Source: Asterias rubens
Lineage: Eukaryota; Echinodermata; Asteroidea; Forcipulatida; Asteriidae
Length of the DNA: 64,000 nt
Assembly: GCF_902459465.1 (NCBI RefSeq)
Contig: NW_022985708.1
Location: 1-64,000 of the forward strand
Direction: 5' to 3'
Shown here in pieces: positions 1 through 12,498 of this stretch. The notes below the pieces were generated by a model. That model was not told the DNA's origin. It saw only the letters and a program-made list of their open reading frames with translations, and did not search any database. A program made the translations under genes and the position numbers. Numbering within the stretch: the first letter of the stretch is position 1; each line of letters opens with the position of its first letter.

Positions 1-215
1 CTGAAGAAGCCTCTGATGTTGCATGTGCAACTTTCATTCAGACTGCATCAACTACACGGATACTATCTAGCAACTGGTTGAAGGGGTACAACCTACCAGA
101 TTTTCCTCCTGCCATATGTCAAAAGCTGGAAACGGGCCAAGTGCTGAAGGAAGGGGAGAGGTCAGCTATGTTAGATGCTATTTACAGTAGCATAACAAAG
201 CACACATAGTATATA

Positions 216-248
<33 letters not shown>
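216..248. repeat. (AAT)n microsatellite
   Basis: About eleven ATA/AAT triplets directly follow the exon donor at 209, inside intron 1 of SAMD3-like copy A. Confidence 0.9.
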
Positions 249-249
<1 letters not shown>

Positions 250-250
<1 letters not shown>

Positions 251-540
251 GGCATTTATGTAGGCACTTTTAAGCATTGTATCAAAGTGCCTACAACATT
301 ACTACCCCCTCTTCATGGGGCCTTAAGCATTCCTGAAACCATCTCAACTCCTTTAGTATGCAGCCCCACTACGACAGCCATTTCGGCGCACACGTACTTA
401 TCATTCACATCAACGATCTCTGTACCCATTTACTCCTGGTTGAAGCAATTAAAGTTAAGTGTCTTGCTCAAGGACACAAGTGTCATAACCAGGACTCGAA
501 CCCACACTCTGGTGACTCGGCCGGCCATCAGAACTTGAGT
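250..540 (-). mobile_element. tRNA-derived SINE, reverse orientation
   Basis: Read on the minus strand, the segment holds a box-B-like word (GGGTTCGAGTCC, from 491-502) followed by a TCCTTGAGCAAGACAC word that recurs in several animal SINE cores. No protein in this stretch is credible. Ends are approximate and no tail was delimited. It lies within intron 1 of copy A. Confidence 0.5.
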
Positions 541-3500
541 TCAAAGTATAAGGTTGATCATGCTTAATGTTTTGTTAAATCATTTGAGTACTTTCTCAAC
601 TTTGCAGAGGAATCAGTCAGGAAATTTAAATGATTCAACACCTACAATAATGCAGCACATACACCTACAAAGTGTAGTTTGGCTATACTGGGATTTGGTA
701 CATTGTGGTGTCAGGTGACCACCCCACCCCCCGAAAAAAAAAAAAAAATGTTTTACCAAAGTGCATTTAGATTATACCTCAAGAGCATCATCTCATTGTG
801 TGCAAAAAAAAGCTATTCTATAGTATTCTTAACATTGAGGGTGAAGGGAGATCAAATGCTCCCTCCTCATCTCAATCATGAGAAGACCAGTGTTCATAGA
901 AATAGCAAAATGCTCTGGACTAAATACTGTGTCGGTTCGATAGGTATTAACATATAATATTGATACATGACTAATATAGATATCACACAAATAAACTGGT
1001 TAAACAAATTCTGTTGCTTTTCATCCCATGTATGGTGGAAAATGGGCTAGTGGCCTGGACTTTTACTTTCATCTTGTAATTTTTTCTCTCAACCAGCTAT
1101 CCTACGTCTGAGCAGTACAACAAGATAACACATCTTCTTTTGGAGAAAATGCCTCATTTGGCCCGTCAGCCTAACATGACTTTAGACAATGCCCAAGTAA
1201 GTATAAGTTGATAAGTTAGATTTTTGTTTGTGACAAACGGTAAAGTAAAAATTTTTAAATTTAAGTAATTTTGCATAGGGGATAATGAATACAAATTTTC
1301 ACTATTTTTTTAGTATTAATTTATATAATACTGTTGTGTATAAAATGGATTTCAGAGTCTCTGGAAATACAGGTTGCAGTATAAATTTGCCAATTCCCGC
1401 AAGCGTGATGACCAAAACATACCATCAGTCCTGCTGCACAAGAGGAAGTCAACATCAGACAACTACTCAACCATATCCAAGAAGCAGTCTCCTCCACAGT
1501 GGGGTGACTAACTACAAGCCGTTACGCCCAAGTTCAGAAGATGACGCCTCGATCAATGCCCACATAACATGGATGAAGCAAGAAACAAAAAAAAAGAAAC
1601 CCAACCATGAGCGTGTCCAGTTGGCAATGTGTGCAACATTAGCGGATCGTCGACAACTCATTACTGGAGGCAAAGCAACCATTAAGGAGATCCAAGAAGT
1701 TTATCCATGGCTGTTCGATGAAGAAGAGGTATGCCATTACATTATTTCTGTTATTATACATTAATGGACATGAATCTCATAAACACATCAACGTAGCCAA
1801 ACTTTGTTTCACCAGCCTGCTTTGCCCTCTCTGTGTGCACGACGATCATTATTCATGATTATATTTGTTTTGGTGGCCATTGTAAACTTAAATGCTTGTT
1901 TGGCAGGCATCTCGTCTTTTTTATTTTATTTTTATTTTTAAGAAGCCCTTATTCACTCTATCAAGATGATCAAGTTTGTTTTTAAACTTGGCAACATACA
2001 TTTCAAGTGTACAGGTGACTCTTAACTTTAAGAGAAGAAGGAAACTAACCGACTTCTACTTCATTGACTTTTACTTTTCATTGAAAAAATCTCATTTGTT
2101 TAATTGGTCAGACTTAGTATGAATGACACCTAGTTAGAGCTAACACATATGGCAAAAGTGGTTTGTGTGAGGTGTACCAAAAATAGCCAAAGGAAGAGTT
2201 AGTTAGTTCACCCGTTAGGATTTGAGCAGGTGGTAGGGTGAAAGGTCACACTACCCCCAATAAAAAACCTGTAGTACATGTTTTGGTAAATTCAAATTTA
2301 TTTATTACAACTTTTGATATCAAATACACAGGCGCAAACAAGAAGAATCACAAACACTTTGCAAATACTTGAGGGCATGCAAAAAAAAAAGGCCATTGCC
2401 ATCCTAACACATGCAGATATACAGGTCAAGTAATTCATAACTTATTGACACCGACAGATACTGGTAGAATTCAATCGTCTGCGATCTGGAGAAGAGACCA
2501 TCAATCAGCTCTTTGATGCAGGTATGATGAAGTATGGCAATGCAGTCAACAGGCTTGTCAGTGGTGTCAAAAATCCAGCAGCATGTTTCAAGCAGGCCTT
2601 GGACATTATTAGTCACCAACGGAATGAAAAGAGTCGTACAGGTGTGTAACCTACAACACATGTGACCCTCAGTCCTAAAGCCTCATACCTTTATGAAGCT
2701 GCGTGTTGTTGTAATGGAGCGTAGAACTGATATTCATTTGTACAGAGCATGTTAATGACTGGCACTTTTTGTCATGGTGTGAAAACAATTTCAAGTGACC
2801 CATGGGGATGCCATTCAGCTACAAATGAAACTGAAGGAAATGCAGTTTAGCACCCACCCCCAATCCATGCGCTGTGTATTCGTTTCATTATATACAGAGC
2901 AGTTGTCAACTGGACCTCCTGTAATTAGCATAGGAAAACTGTTTCTTATATTGCAGGGTTTTATACAGTCATGTGACAAGGTGATGAAGGACCAAGCCAG
3001 AGACGAGGAAGTCCTTTAACATTCTAGAATAACATTCTTTAAATAAGTATGTTTTTTCTGCATTTTTTACAGAAGCTATCAGTATTGCTGCCATCCCTTG
3101 GCATCCCATGTACACTAAAAGAAAAAATCTGCAATATGTTGATTCTGGGTGATGAAGATGGGGTACGTAAAGGGTTGCTCACACTGCAGCCGTAACAAGA
3201 AACAATAACACTCAAAAGAACATGGTCTATTGGTTGAATAAGCATGCGCATATTCCACACAGTATAATTAACCAGTAGACTTAAACAATTGAGTGCCTCT
3301 CTGTTTCTTGTTTTTGTGATGCATCTCTGCTTTTTAAATAAGGAATAAAAGAGTGGTAGTGAGGTCTTAAATGACCCTTTAAGACTGGCAGGGTCATGTC
3401 CATGCAATAAAGGGCCAAGTTTGAATGGGCATGGTTTATGTCAGCATTGCGTCATTAAGGTAGGCGTGTGGCTATGAGTGCTTAACACGCGTTAGCCAAC

Positions 3501-4106
3501 CGGTCTTAAACAAGTCCAGCTCAGACATAAAAACACCCCCATGTGACATGCTCTCCATTGGGAATAGCGAAACTGTCTGGGATATTATGAATGAATGATC
3601 AAATCCAAAACTCTTAATTGACTTACTCATGACTTGAATTATAACTTGTATTAATTTGTCACATGTTGGGTTGAATTAACACTCAACTTCATGGACTTAA
3701 CTTGGACTCAACTCAAACGCAAGACAAAGACTTGAACTCAAGAAAGAAAGACATTGATAATTTTGAATGACTGATATACAAACTCTCAAATTCACCTTCG
3801 GTTACAATTCACTTTGGCTGAACAAACAAAGTGAAGAATACATTATTTGGACCTTGGACCACCATTTATCCTACACTATGCATGAGGCAGTCTCATTTAT
3901 ATACTCATAAACTGGTGAGGGTTTTTGAAATTGCATCTGCAACATACCAATGGCCAATTTGTATTGTTTTGAATTAATAAACTCCTCAGAGAGAGTATAT
4001 GCACTGTGATTGGTCGAAGAGTGGTCACGTTGGGGTGTATTAAAATGTGATGTAAAGACAAGTTCTGTGGAACAAGTGAAAATTCACAGTAAAGGTATTA
4101 ATTCAT

Positions 4107-4261
4107 GGGAACAACAGTGTGAGGACCTGGTCTTCACTGGGTAGTAATGACCATGGCCGCTGTTAATGAAAATCGCTTTTGGCTTGGTCCATTAACAACA
4201 GCCAGCCACCAACCCGGTCATTACCACACAGTGAAGACCAGGTCCTCACACTGTTATTCCC
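4107..4261. repeat. Foldback inverted repeat, ~45-bp arms
   Basis: Arm 4107-4152 (GGAACAACAGTGTGAGGACC and onward) is the reverse complement of 4216-4261, with a ~63-bp spacer that is itself partly self-complementary (GCTGTTAATG against CATTAACAACAGC). It sits just upstream of the last exon of copy A, and the words CACACTGTTATTCCCTAATT are repeated directly at its right edge. It is probably a small non-autonomous foldback element. Confidence 0.8.
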
Positions 4262-4617
4262 TAATTAACACACTGTTATTCCCTAATTAAAAGTATTTAT
4301 TTTTTTCATATACAGGGGACAGCTTGGCCTGTCATTGAGGGTAATGACAACAGACTTGAGGACTGCACTTCATTTGACGTGATCATTGATGGGTTGGCTG
4401 TCAGCAGCTCCACTTGTCTCCTGACATCGGTGAAGTGTATTTAGCCAGCTTTTATGTTTTCAATTTGGCTTATCCCACATGCCTCAGGAAAACTTTGTCT
4501 TTTTTCCAGAAAATTGTCCTGAACATCCAAGACAATATTCCTCTCGACCGCAGTGTTATATCTTGCCTGGACAAACTGAATAGGTACATTGACTGTGACC
4601 ATTTTTCTTGGTTAAAG

Positions 4618-4985
4618 CAATGTGTTACTAACATAAACCAAGTAACTGCATTTGACTCAGTAGTTCCTCTTGATCAAAGCATTGTGTCTTACTAGATAAA
4701 CAAGTTACATGTACATATACTGCATTTGACTCAGTATGTTCCCCTCGATCAGATCATTGTGTGTTTATACTAAAGTAAACCAAGTTAAGCTGCATTTGAC
4801 TCATCAGTATTTTTCCTCTTGATAAACGCATTATGTCTTACTATGAACAAGTTTTACTGCATTTGACTTAGTATGTTCCTCTCAAAGTATTGTGTCTTAC
4901 TAAAATAAACCAAGTTAAACTGCATTTCACTTAATTAGCATGTTCCTCTTGATCAAAGCATTATGTCTTGTTAAGATAAACTGAA
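4618..4985. repeat. Degenerate minisatellite (~75 bp, about five units)
   Basis: Units share the words AACCAAGTTA, CTGCATTTGACTCAGTA, GTTCCTCTTGATCAAAGCAT and TGTCTTACTA. The unit resembles the coding stretch at 4539-4590 (IPLDRSVISCLDKLN; the repeat reads VPLDQSIVSY). The array therefore seems to have grown from the end of the SAMD3-like coding exon. Confidence 0.7.
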
Positions 4986-6359
4986 TATTCTTCTTAAAGG
5001 TACATTACAGGATTGATAAGGATCACTCAAATACTTTAATTGTTGAATTTCTGTTTGAAAGCTTAATGGTTATGAAGTTAGTACTAGGACTGTGAAATGT
5101 TTCCCCCTGAAATAAGGGCATATTCGAAAAAACTACCTGATAATCTAAAAACAAACAACATCTGATTTTGTTTGTTAACAACCCAAATTGACCATATGTG
5201 TACAAAATAACCATTGTTCATTGATTTCTCTATAACATTAATAACGATTTTGATACAAATCACAAGTTTGTTTTAAGATGTAATTGAATTGAATGCATCC
5301 AACCAAAAGCCAATCCTGTATCGTACCTTTACCCTAAGAATTAATCTTACTTGTGACAATTCACTTCAAATAGTTTTGACAGGGTGCCTTTGGAATAGTG
5401 AATGGGCCTCTGGCAAAATATTGACTTGACAGTTGTTGTATTATTCCAGTGTTCGTTGGAAGTTTTCTTCTTAAATAGGGAGGGGGGGTAACCTGAAACA
5501 TAGGAAAGTAAATAGTTTTCCTTGAATATTGTTGTGAACAGAGGCATTATATCCATGTTTTTACAACACGTGTGATTCAGGATGTCATTATCTCTTATAG
5601 CCATTTGATAATCTCAGTTTGAACATCATAATTCTTACATCATTGGGCATCATTTGTGTTAAGAAAAAAATGCATTTTGAATAGACTGAAATGTTTGCAT
5701 AAAAGATGTAGGGATGTAAATTTAAATTAGTGTCAATGGAGCTTTTTCTCAAAAAGTAGCAGTTGTACCTGGCAACGGTGACCCCCAGTTAAAAACAATG
5801 ATGTTCTTGATTATAACAACCCCAGATCTGCCAAATGTAATGTCATTGGACAAAAATATAATGACAAATATGGAGAAAATATATACAGTCATAAACATTG
5901 GGCAAAAACCCTCTGTTGGTACTTTTTTTTTTAAATGTCATCTTGTATATTTGAAGGAATTTTTAGCAGATAAATAAAATTGAAGGGAAACTGTAGGGGT
6001 TCAAGAACCCTCTTTTGAGAAAGTAAAGGGTAAATGAGTGTGCTAATTTTAAACAAGCAGTTTTATCACATTATTTATTTATAAATTGTGTGGAGTTCAA
6101 TGAACTTTGAGTCACCATTGTATTAGTTATGCCTTGTTGAGATTAAATTTGAATTAAAGAATTTTCAGAATGTATAAAGTTGTCGAAGTATACTTTCTAG
6201 TAAGATTTTAATTTATAATCCATCTTAAATTCTAAATGGTTTCTTTCATGGAAAACAGTTTAGAAAATGATTTTGTTTTTGGATGAACAATTTTCCATTT
6301 TTTGTTTGATGATGCAACAATACACAATGTCCAGGTACATCAAAAGAACGTGGGAAGAC

Positions 6360-6690
6360 ATTCCTGACTGATGCCAACTAGTCAAGATTTAAATTGTTGC
6401 TTTGACTAATGCCATTAGTCAAATCAACGAACGACCTAAAGTGAAGTACTGGACCAAGATTAAAAGTCGCTGGACTAATCTAAAAAGTCGCTGGACTAAG
6501 CCAAAATGTTGATGGACTAAACATTAGTCGTATGAGACATCTTTTTAGTCAAGTCACTGGACTAATGTAAACTAGTCACATTTCTGACTAAATCCTTAGT
6601 CATGCTCAGACTTTTGACTACTTAAAATTAGTCGGGTCAGACATGACGCTGGACTATTTTTTTTTAGTCAAATTGACTAATTAATTTTTA
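6360..6690. repeat. Cluster of GACTAA/TTAGTC words
   Basis: More than fifteen copies of GACTAA or TTAGTC (often TGGACTAA or TTAGTCA) occur in both orientations within about 330 bp, ending in TTTTTAGAGTGTA. The spacing is irregular, so this is not a simple tandem repeat. Confidence 0.75.
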
Positions 6691-6773
6691 GAGTGTATCG
6701 AAGCGTTTCGGAGACCAAAAATGTTAGACCCCTATGGCTAGGGCTCACGGGGAGTCTTATATAGTTTCTAACT

Positions 6774-6904
6774 GACCAGTAAATCATGTGTCAGGTTGTA
6801 CGTTTACTTCCCCTCATAGTCATTACACAGTAATCTATCCAGCTGTGTTCAATAGATTACTGTGTATATATGGGGAAGTCAACCTGATACATGATTTATT
6901 GGTC
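6774..6904. repeat. Palindrome, ~60-bp arms
   Basis: GACCAGTAAATCATGTGTCA at 6774 pairs with the end at 6904 (TGATACATGATTTATTGGTC). The inner arms pair TTACACAGTAATCTAT with ATAGATTACTGTGTA, around a 13-bp loop. It is a small foldback element or hairpin. Confidence 0.8.
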
Positions 6905-7238
6905 ATCCTTAAATCAGCACACTGTGGAATACTCCTTGAATTAAACAACACTACACCCAGTCACTCAAGCCTTGGCTGTTTTCAGCAATACAGCACAGTG
7001 GCGTTTATGCCTGAACTTATTGATCCTGCCGAGTTACAAAGTAGAAGTAGAAGTAGAAACCTGATTTACTAATTACGATTACTACCATCAAACAACACTG
7101 ATTAAACCAATAAAATAACTCATTATGACTCATAATGACTGCGACAGGTAGTTTTGTGTACTTACGAATAAGTAGTTTGCTGTAATTGCTTGTTATTTCT
7201 ATTTTTAAATTGTATTCACATACTTTACCATCCATTAG

Positions 7239-9999
7239 CTTCTGTTGAGGAAATGCAAGCCAAGAAGAACGCTTCCAGGGTCAGAGTACCAAAAGTGCTA
7301 GATACCAGCGTTGAGGAGAGCTCATCAGAAGATGAGCAAGTCACACGAAAAGAAACTGCCAAGGGACGTGTAAGTTGCATTTAATTATAAAACAAATTAT
7401 GTAGTTTGTGAGCAACACCTTAGGCTTAACTGTGGTAACCATACTACCAACTACATTGAATGATTACATACAATACAAAAATGCCAAATTTTAGTTGCGA
7501 TAATCAGAACCCTCCATCCCCCGATGGTTGCAGACTGGAGGGTTGCAAGACAATCCTATGTACTACTAGTAGCAAATCACTGATGTGATACTTTATTATT
7601 AGCCGTGTTCGCATTGGACTTATTTTGGGTAAACTAACCGATCAAATGGGCAACTTAACCATTTTAAGTCCATTGCGAGCAGCCCAGGAAGTTGTCCTCC
7701 CTTGTAACTTACCTGACCCGACTGGGTAGTTTAACCACTTCTGCCCGGTTAAATTGACCAGGTTAGTTTAACCGAGCCGAAAGGTCCAGTGCAAGCGAGA
7801 TCTTGAACACGGCTTAAGACTGTTTTGTCAGACTTTTACCACATTTACCACTTTCAAAAATCATGACACACATTCTAAGAACTTTAGGATTTTATCTTTA
7901 ATGTGTAATGAATCAATTTAGAACACTTAAACTAAAAACATCATCAATAAGATTTTAAGAAAACAAATTAATAATAGAAATACATTGTCGTTTCACTTAT
8001 AATCGGTTCCCTTGATTTAATTGCTAACCTTTCTGACGATATGCTTTCTAATTAAGTGGAATGCAGTATGCACCCACCCCTTATGTTATGCAAATGGTCA
8101 TCAGGGTCGACATGACACTGCTTGCACAGAAAGCTTTTGGTTACCACCATTTATAATGTCAAGCTTTGTTTACATTTAATTTAAATTGTAGAAAGAGCAA
8201 AAACGGGACCAAATAGCTTCTAGGCAAAAGAGCTTAAAGTCCATAATATCGGAGAATATTGCCAAAAAGAAGGCGTCGCCCCTCTTCCCTTCAGAAGATC
8301 AGCCAATGACCACTTGTGAACACAGTGATTGTGTCTCGAAGTTGCAGAGATCAAAAAGAAAGCACAAGGAGGTACACGCCAAGAACAGCGAGCTGGAGCA
8401 GGAAAATAAGAAACTCAAGACATCAGTTCTTGAGTTGCAAAACTTAAATAAAGACCTCCAACAACAGCTATTAAAGACTCTGAGTGAAAAAACACAAGGT
8501 AAGCTATGGGAAGATCAAAATCAAAAGTTTCTACATCTTTTGGGCAGCAGAATTAAAGGTACGGTGGACTATCCATGATGACTTGACTATAATTAGATTC
8601 ATTTGAAACTATAGGATTGAAGCCGGAGGCATTTTACAATTAGTATAAAACCCATGACATTTTTTTGCTTGTTCTGTTTGGTCATTTATAAGAAAATAAC
8701 AAAATGCTTTCTCTGCCCTGAGCCCCTATAGGTAATTTTTGGGCATTGTATTGAGAAACAAAATCAGCTCACTATCGCTGTGTTTTTGAAAAGTACATGA
8801 CATCAGAAATTCATTTTTTTTTAGTTACCATCTCTCAATTAAGTTCTGACATTCTGATTAATAAGGCCTTTTTTTTCAAGATGGCAAAAATCTTTACCAC
8901 CTGATTTAATATGAAAAAGGTAAAGGTTTCACTCAATTCAATGTTTTCCCGATGTGGATTTTATTATAAATTAATTATTTTTTAACCACAACATTCCCGT
9001 TCCACAAAGAGCTGACATGCTAAAATCCTTGACTCGAAATATTAATGAATTCCATTTTCACCATACCCAGAAGACAACATGCAATTTTTTTATGCTGGAA
9101 AAGTTATGTACCCTGTTTTGGAAATATTGTTTCAGTCGTGTCTAAAAATCCACCAGCAAAACAACGATCCGAGGAGCTGGTTGTTTCTACTGAAGATAGT
9201 GAAGCTAGTATCTCACAAGCCTCCAATTATGTTGAAGAGGATGGAATGGTAAGAAGTTTTTTGTTGTTTTAAGTGCATGTTTAAAAGAAAATTTAAAGGG
9301 AAGTCTACCCTTACTAAAGTCTTCGCTAATTCAAACTTAACATTAAATTACAGAATACAAAACATAGTACATATACCTGAGCAGGTAATTCAATGCACCA
9401 CGATTTTGATGTCAAATTTTCTTAGAGTGAAGGAGACTGCCAGTTGTATACATGTAAATGTATAGTGCATATGTGTACATAAATTGTGGTTTTTACTCAC
9501 AGATTTCAATTGGTGCTGGGATCAGCTTGACATCTATCCAGTGGGATGCACTGCAATGCCAGAAAAAGCATTCACTCTTCGTCAAAGGTCTGGCTGTGGC
9601 AGTTTGGGGGACTGGCAATTTGAAAGACAGGTCGGTTGAGGGAAAAGTGTGTCCCCGATACAAATCAACACGCGAAGCCAGGGCTCCCTTAAGTCCCCAG
9701 AAGGTCAAGGCTATGAAAGGTATGTGTATCCAATTTCACTGGTTTAGAGTTGAACACAAATTCATAAACAATTACTGCAGTTTCAGACAGACAAACCTAA
9801 AGATGAATTACCCGATCTTCTGAATGAGAAGATGGAAAGAAGAACAACAAAACGTATAGCCTTGATTCAAGTCTGTTGGCGTAGTGTACCCCGGCCCGGT
9901 GCGGCACGATTTAGCAACAACTGCAGTGCATACACTGTAAAAAGTGGCCGCACTTCATGCACTTGTAGGTGCATGGGAATTGGTACAAGCTGCACATGA
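7239..9999 (+). CDS. BEN-domain protein, 3' part of gene
   Basis: Five exons keep phase: 7239-7369, 8192-8498, 9136-9248, 9503-9719 and 9791-9999, each with good GT/AG borders. Exons 1-2 encode an acidic and basic linker (VEESSSEDEQ), then a coiled coil (SELEQENKKLKTSVLELQNL). Exon 4 encodes a BEN domain: hydrophobic start, QWDAL, FVKGLAVAVWGTGNLKDRS, and a closing PLSPQKVKAM. BEN domains bind DNA and recruit chromatin factors. The start lies upstream and was not found. The last exon runs through 9931 into a repeat, so the final ~20 residues, with several cysteines, are probably repeat-derived. The gene started at 63019 shows the N-terminal half of the same kind of protein. Function here is inferred from the domain only. 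Confidence 0.72.
7602..7813. mobile_element. PIF/Harbinger-type MITE with TTA target duplication
   Basis: The element begins GCCGTGTTC and ends GAACACGGC, with TTA on both sides (7599-7601 and 7814-7816). The sub-terminal arms also pair (AAACTAACC with GGTTAGTTT). A 3-bp TTA duplication and short length fit Harbinger MITEs. It lies in an intron of the BEN gene. Confidence 0.75.
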
Positions 10000-11015
10000 A
10001 GTGTGCATGTAGTTGCATATTGACACCTGAGAAGCTTGATGCGATGTGAAATAGCTGAAGAACAACACCTTATGTGCTTGATGAAGCAGTGATGTACCTG
10101 AAGTGATAGCTAATACAGATTTTGACTATACTTAAGGCACTTGAGGTACTTAGGATTAGCGTATGTGTGTCATTTCATACCTCACGTGTATTAAAACTCT
10201 CACCTCAGCCAACGGCCTTCAGCTGAGCAGCTTCTTGGCACACCTGAAGCACATCATGTATTTAACACACCAAAACGTGTACTACCTCAGGCGCCAAGGT
10301 AGCACCTGGTGCACTATGAATACCGCGCTTATTAAAATACACTACAAAGTGAAGTACCCCAGGCGACGAGGTAGCACCTGATGTACTATATGAATACCCT
10401 ACTTACACAAATAGACAAGAAGTGAAGTACCTTAGGCGCCAAGGTAGCACCTGATGCACTATGAATACCGCGCTTATATAAAATACATAAATAATTGAAG
10501 TACCTCAGGCGCCAAGATAGCACCTCGTGCACTATAAACACCGCACTTGTAAAAATACACCAATAATTAAAGTGCCTTAGGCGCCAAGGTAGCACATGAT
10601 GTACTATGAACACCGCGCTTATAAAAATACACCACAAGGTGAAGTACCTTAGGCAACAAGGTAGCACCTGATGCACTATGAATACCACGCTTATAAAAAT
10701 ATACCACAAAGGGAAGTACCTCAGGCGACGGTAGCACATGATGCACTACGCCTAAAAAAACCACACACATCAGAATTGAAGTATTGCAGGTGCCAATTGG
10801 TAGCACCTGATTCACTATGAATACCTCGCTTATAAAACAACACAACCATAAAGTATTTCAGGTAACAAGGTATAGCACTGATGTATTATGAATAGGCCTA
10901 CCTCGATTATAAAGAAGTGAAGTAGGCCTATACCTTGGGTACCAATATAAGTACCTGATGTAGCCTACTATGGTTGCATCAGGTGGCAAGGATAGCACCT
11001 GATGTATTGAGTCAT
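9931..11015. repeat. Repeat with TACACTGTAAAAA end plus ~73-bp tandem units
   Basis: It starts with TACACTGTAAAAA and a stretch of GCAC/TGCA words, then from about 10270 shows at least eight units of 71-76 bp. Each unit carries AAGTACCTCAGGCGCCAAGG, TAGCACCTGATGCACTATGA and ATACCGCGCTTATAAAA. Open frames on the minus strand here only reflect the repeat. The terminus matches, inverted, the end of the repeat at 36.5-37.2 kb. Confidence 0.8.
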
Positions 11016-11137
11016 GGGAGTATAAAAAGGATTTGTGTGTGCATGGGCGGGCCGGGCAAGGGGATCAGGGCTGGTGGTCATGATTCCTTCACGAACTTCA
11101 TGCCGTCAGAAATCTAGAGCCCGCGTATACCAATATC

Positions 11138-11500
11138 ACAATGTCGGCTGAAGCACCTGAAGCAATATCCCGCCCTTTTTGATCACATGACAGGGTCTTA
11201 CAATGTTGGCTGAAGCACCTGAAGCAATATCCCGCCCTTTTTGATCACATGACAGGGTCTTACAATGTTGGCTGAAGCACCTGAAGCAATATCCCGCCCT
11301 TTTTGATCACATGACAGGGTCTTACAATGTTGGCTGAAGCACCTGAAGCAATATCCCGCCCTTTTTGATCACATGACAGGGTCTTACAATGTTGGCTGAA
11401 GCACCTGAAGCAATATCCCGCCCTTTTTGATCACATGACAGGGTCTTACAATGTTGGCTGAAGCACCTGAAGCAATATCCCGCCCTTTTTGATTACCAGG
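11138..11500. repeat. 62-bp tandem repeat, about six near-identical units
   Basis: Unit starts fall at 11141, 11203, 11265, 11327, 11389 and 11451, exactly 62 bp apart. Each contains GGCTGAAGCACCTGAAGCAA, TATCCCGCCC and GATCACATGACAGGGTC. Only the first unit (CGG for TGG) and the last (shortened) differ, so the expansion is recent. Confidence 0.95.
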
Positions 11501-11689
11501 GTCTTATTGGTGTATTAATTTTTACAAAGACGTTTACAATACTTTTATTTTACAATAACCAGTAGGCCTAAAATTCTATAAAATTATAGAACTACCATTT
11601 TGACTATGTGGATTATGTATAAAAATAAAGTAGTTTCTGCTGGCATGCATCACCATTTTTAAATAATGAACTATTTTAAAAACTTGATT

Positions 11690-12010
11690 ATTTTTCCTCC
11701 TGCGCGCGCACGGCACACTTCACTACGCGGCTGTGTCGACATGTCCTAACATGTAAACGCGTTACGCGAATGCTGCGTGTGTGTGTGCGTGTGTGTGTAA
11801 CTGCCTCCAAACGTGGACCCTCACCAGAATACACACCTTCCAAACGGGGACAACACAGGAACCGTGGACGTCCACGTTTTTAATTATGCAATTTTCGTGA
11901 AATATTCAGTCATCTGAGGGCGCTCTATAGATTTTAAGCTTATCAGGCAGTTGTCCACGTTTGGATAGTACAAACTGGAATTCGGTGTGTGTTCATACCC
12001 CCTAATTCCT
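11690..12010 (+). promoter_or_regulatory. CpG-rich stretch with GTCCACG-type motifs
   Basis: The stretch is locally rich in CpG (GCGCGCGCACGG, ACGCGTTACGCG) in an AT-rich window. CCAAACGTGGACC, CCAAACGGGGAC, CCGTGGACGTCCACG and GTCCACGTTTGG occur within 170 bp. Similar motifs lie just upstream of the gene at 27152. It is a candidate promoter region for the small ORF at 12499 or for 5' exons of the SET gene. This is inference only. Confidence 0.4.
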
Positions 12011-12498
12011 TGTCGTATGACAAATTTGTATATTAATGCTTGCGCGCGATTCAGGTGCCCCCTCAAGCGGTGGATCTTTGACAATCACTGGGCGCTATGG
12101 AAACAGTGCGCGCCAAACGCCTGCCTGCATTTTATGATGTCCTCGCTTCATCGAGTAAATTTCTGGTGCAAGACAGCGACGTATAAATGACATATTTTTG
12201 TACATTTACCAGGTATTTAAACATTCATGTTCGTTTTAATTTTACTGTTAACCCTTTTATATTATCTATTTTGTCCACCAAGGTTGTGGTTTACATGCAT
12301 GGCAAGAAAATACGACTAATTAAAGAAGTAAAAATTCCCCCACATTGCATATGAAGAGTATGTTTTTTTTTTTTATACTGTATGTACTAGTACGTCCACT
12401 TACTTTATGTACATGTACATGTACTTAGGCCTACACGTACACGTTAAAATTAAACACTAGTTAAGTTTTACTGTACTCGGAATAAGCATTACTGTTCG

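Larger units (their letters stand above)
3..4695 (+). pseudogene. SAMD3-like gene, copy A (5' end outside window, two frame breaks)
   Basis: Six exons are visible: 3-208, 1097-1196, 1356-1728, 2458-2643, 3073-3162 and 4316 to about 4695. The donor at 208 and acceptor at 1097 share phase, giving a join into the YPTSEQYNK motif typical of SAMD3-like proteins (large families in fish and marine invertebrates, function unknown). Further family marks are SLWKYRLQYKFANSRK at the start of exon 3, a WG..NY box, an ADRRQLI box, and SFYVFNLAYP near the end. Exon 3 has phase-0 borders but a length of 373, so it carries one extra base near 1500, in a run of four G. The last exon needs a second shift near 4430: the frame of DVIIDGLAV stops, and FYVFNLAYP is read one frame over. 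The exon 4 donor is ambiguous; 2643 is the choice that keeps phase. It is a decayed gene or carries assembly indels. Body homology to copies B and C is clear. Confidence 0.7.
4990..7238. other. Intergenic or intronic stretch without a recognised gene
   Basis: AT-rich DNA with no convincing exon on either strand. It holds a TTAGTC/GACTAA word cluster (6360-6690) and a palindrome (6774-6904). The missing 5' exons of the BEN gene that begins at 7239 were looked for here and not found. Confidence 0.6.

Noticed and set aside
2404-2661. 85-codon minus-strand frame
   Set aside because: Antisense shadow of exon 4 of SAMD3-like copy A.
10386-10845. Minus-strand frames over 10.4-10.8 kb
   Set aside because: They follow the ~73-bp tandem units and show no motif.
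11138-11500. CRISPR-like array at the 62-bp repeat
   Set aside because: Units are head-to-tail without unique spacers, and the setting is an intron-rich animal genome.
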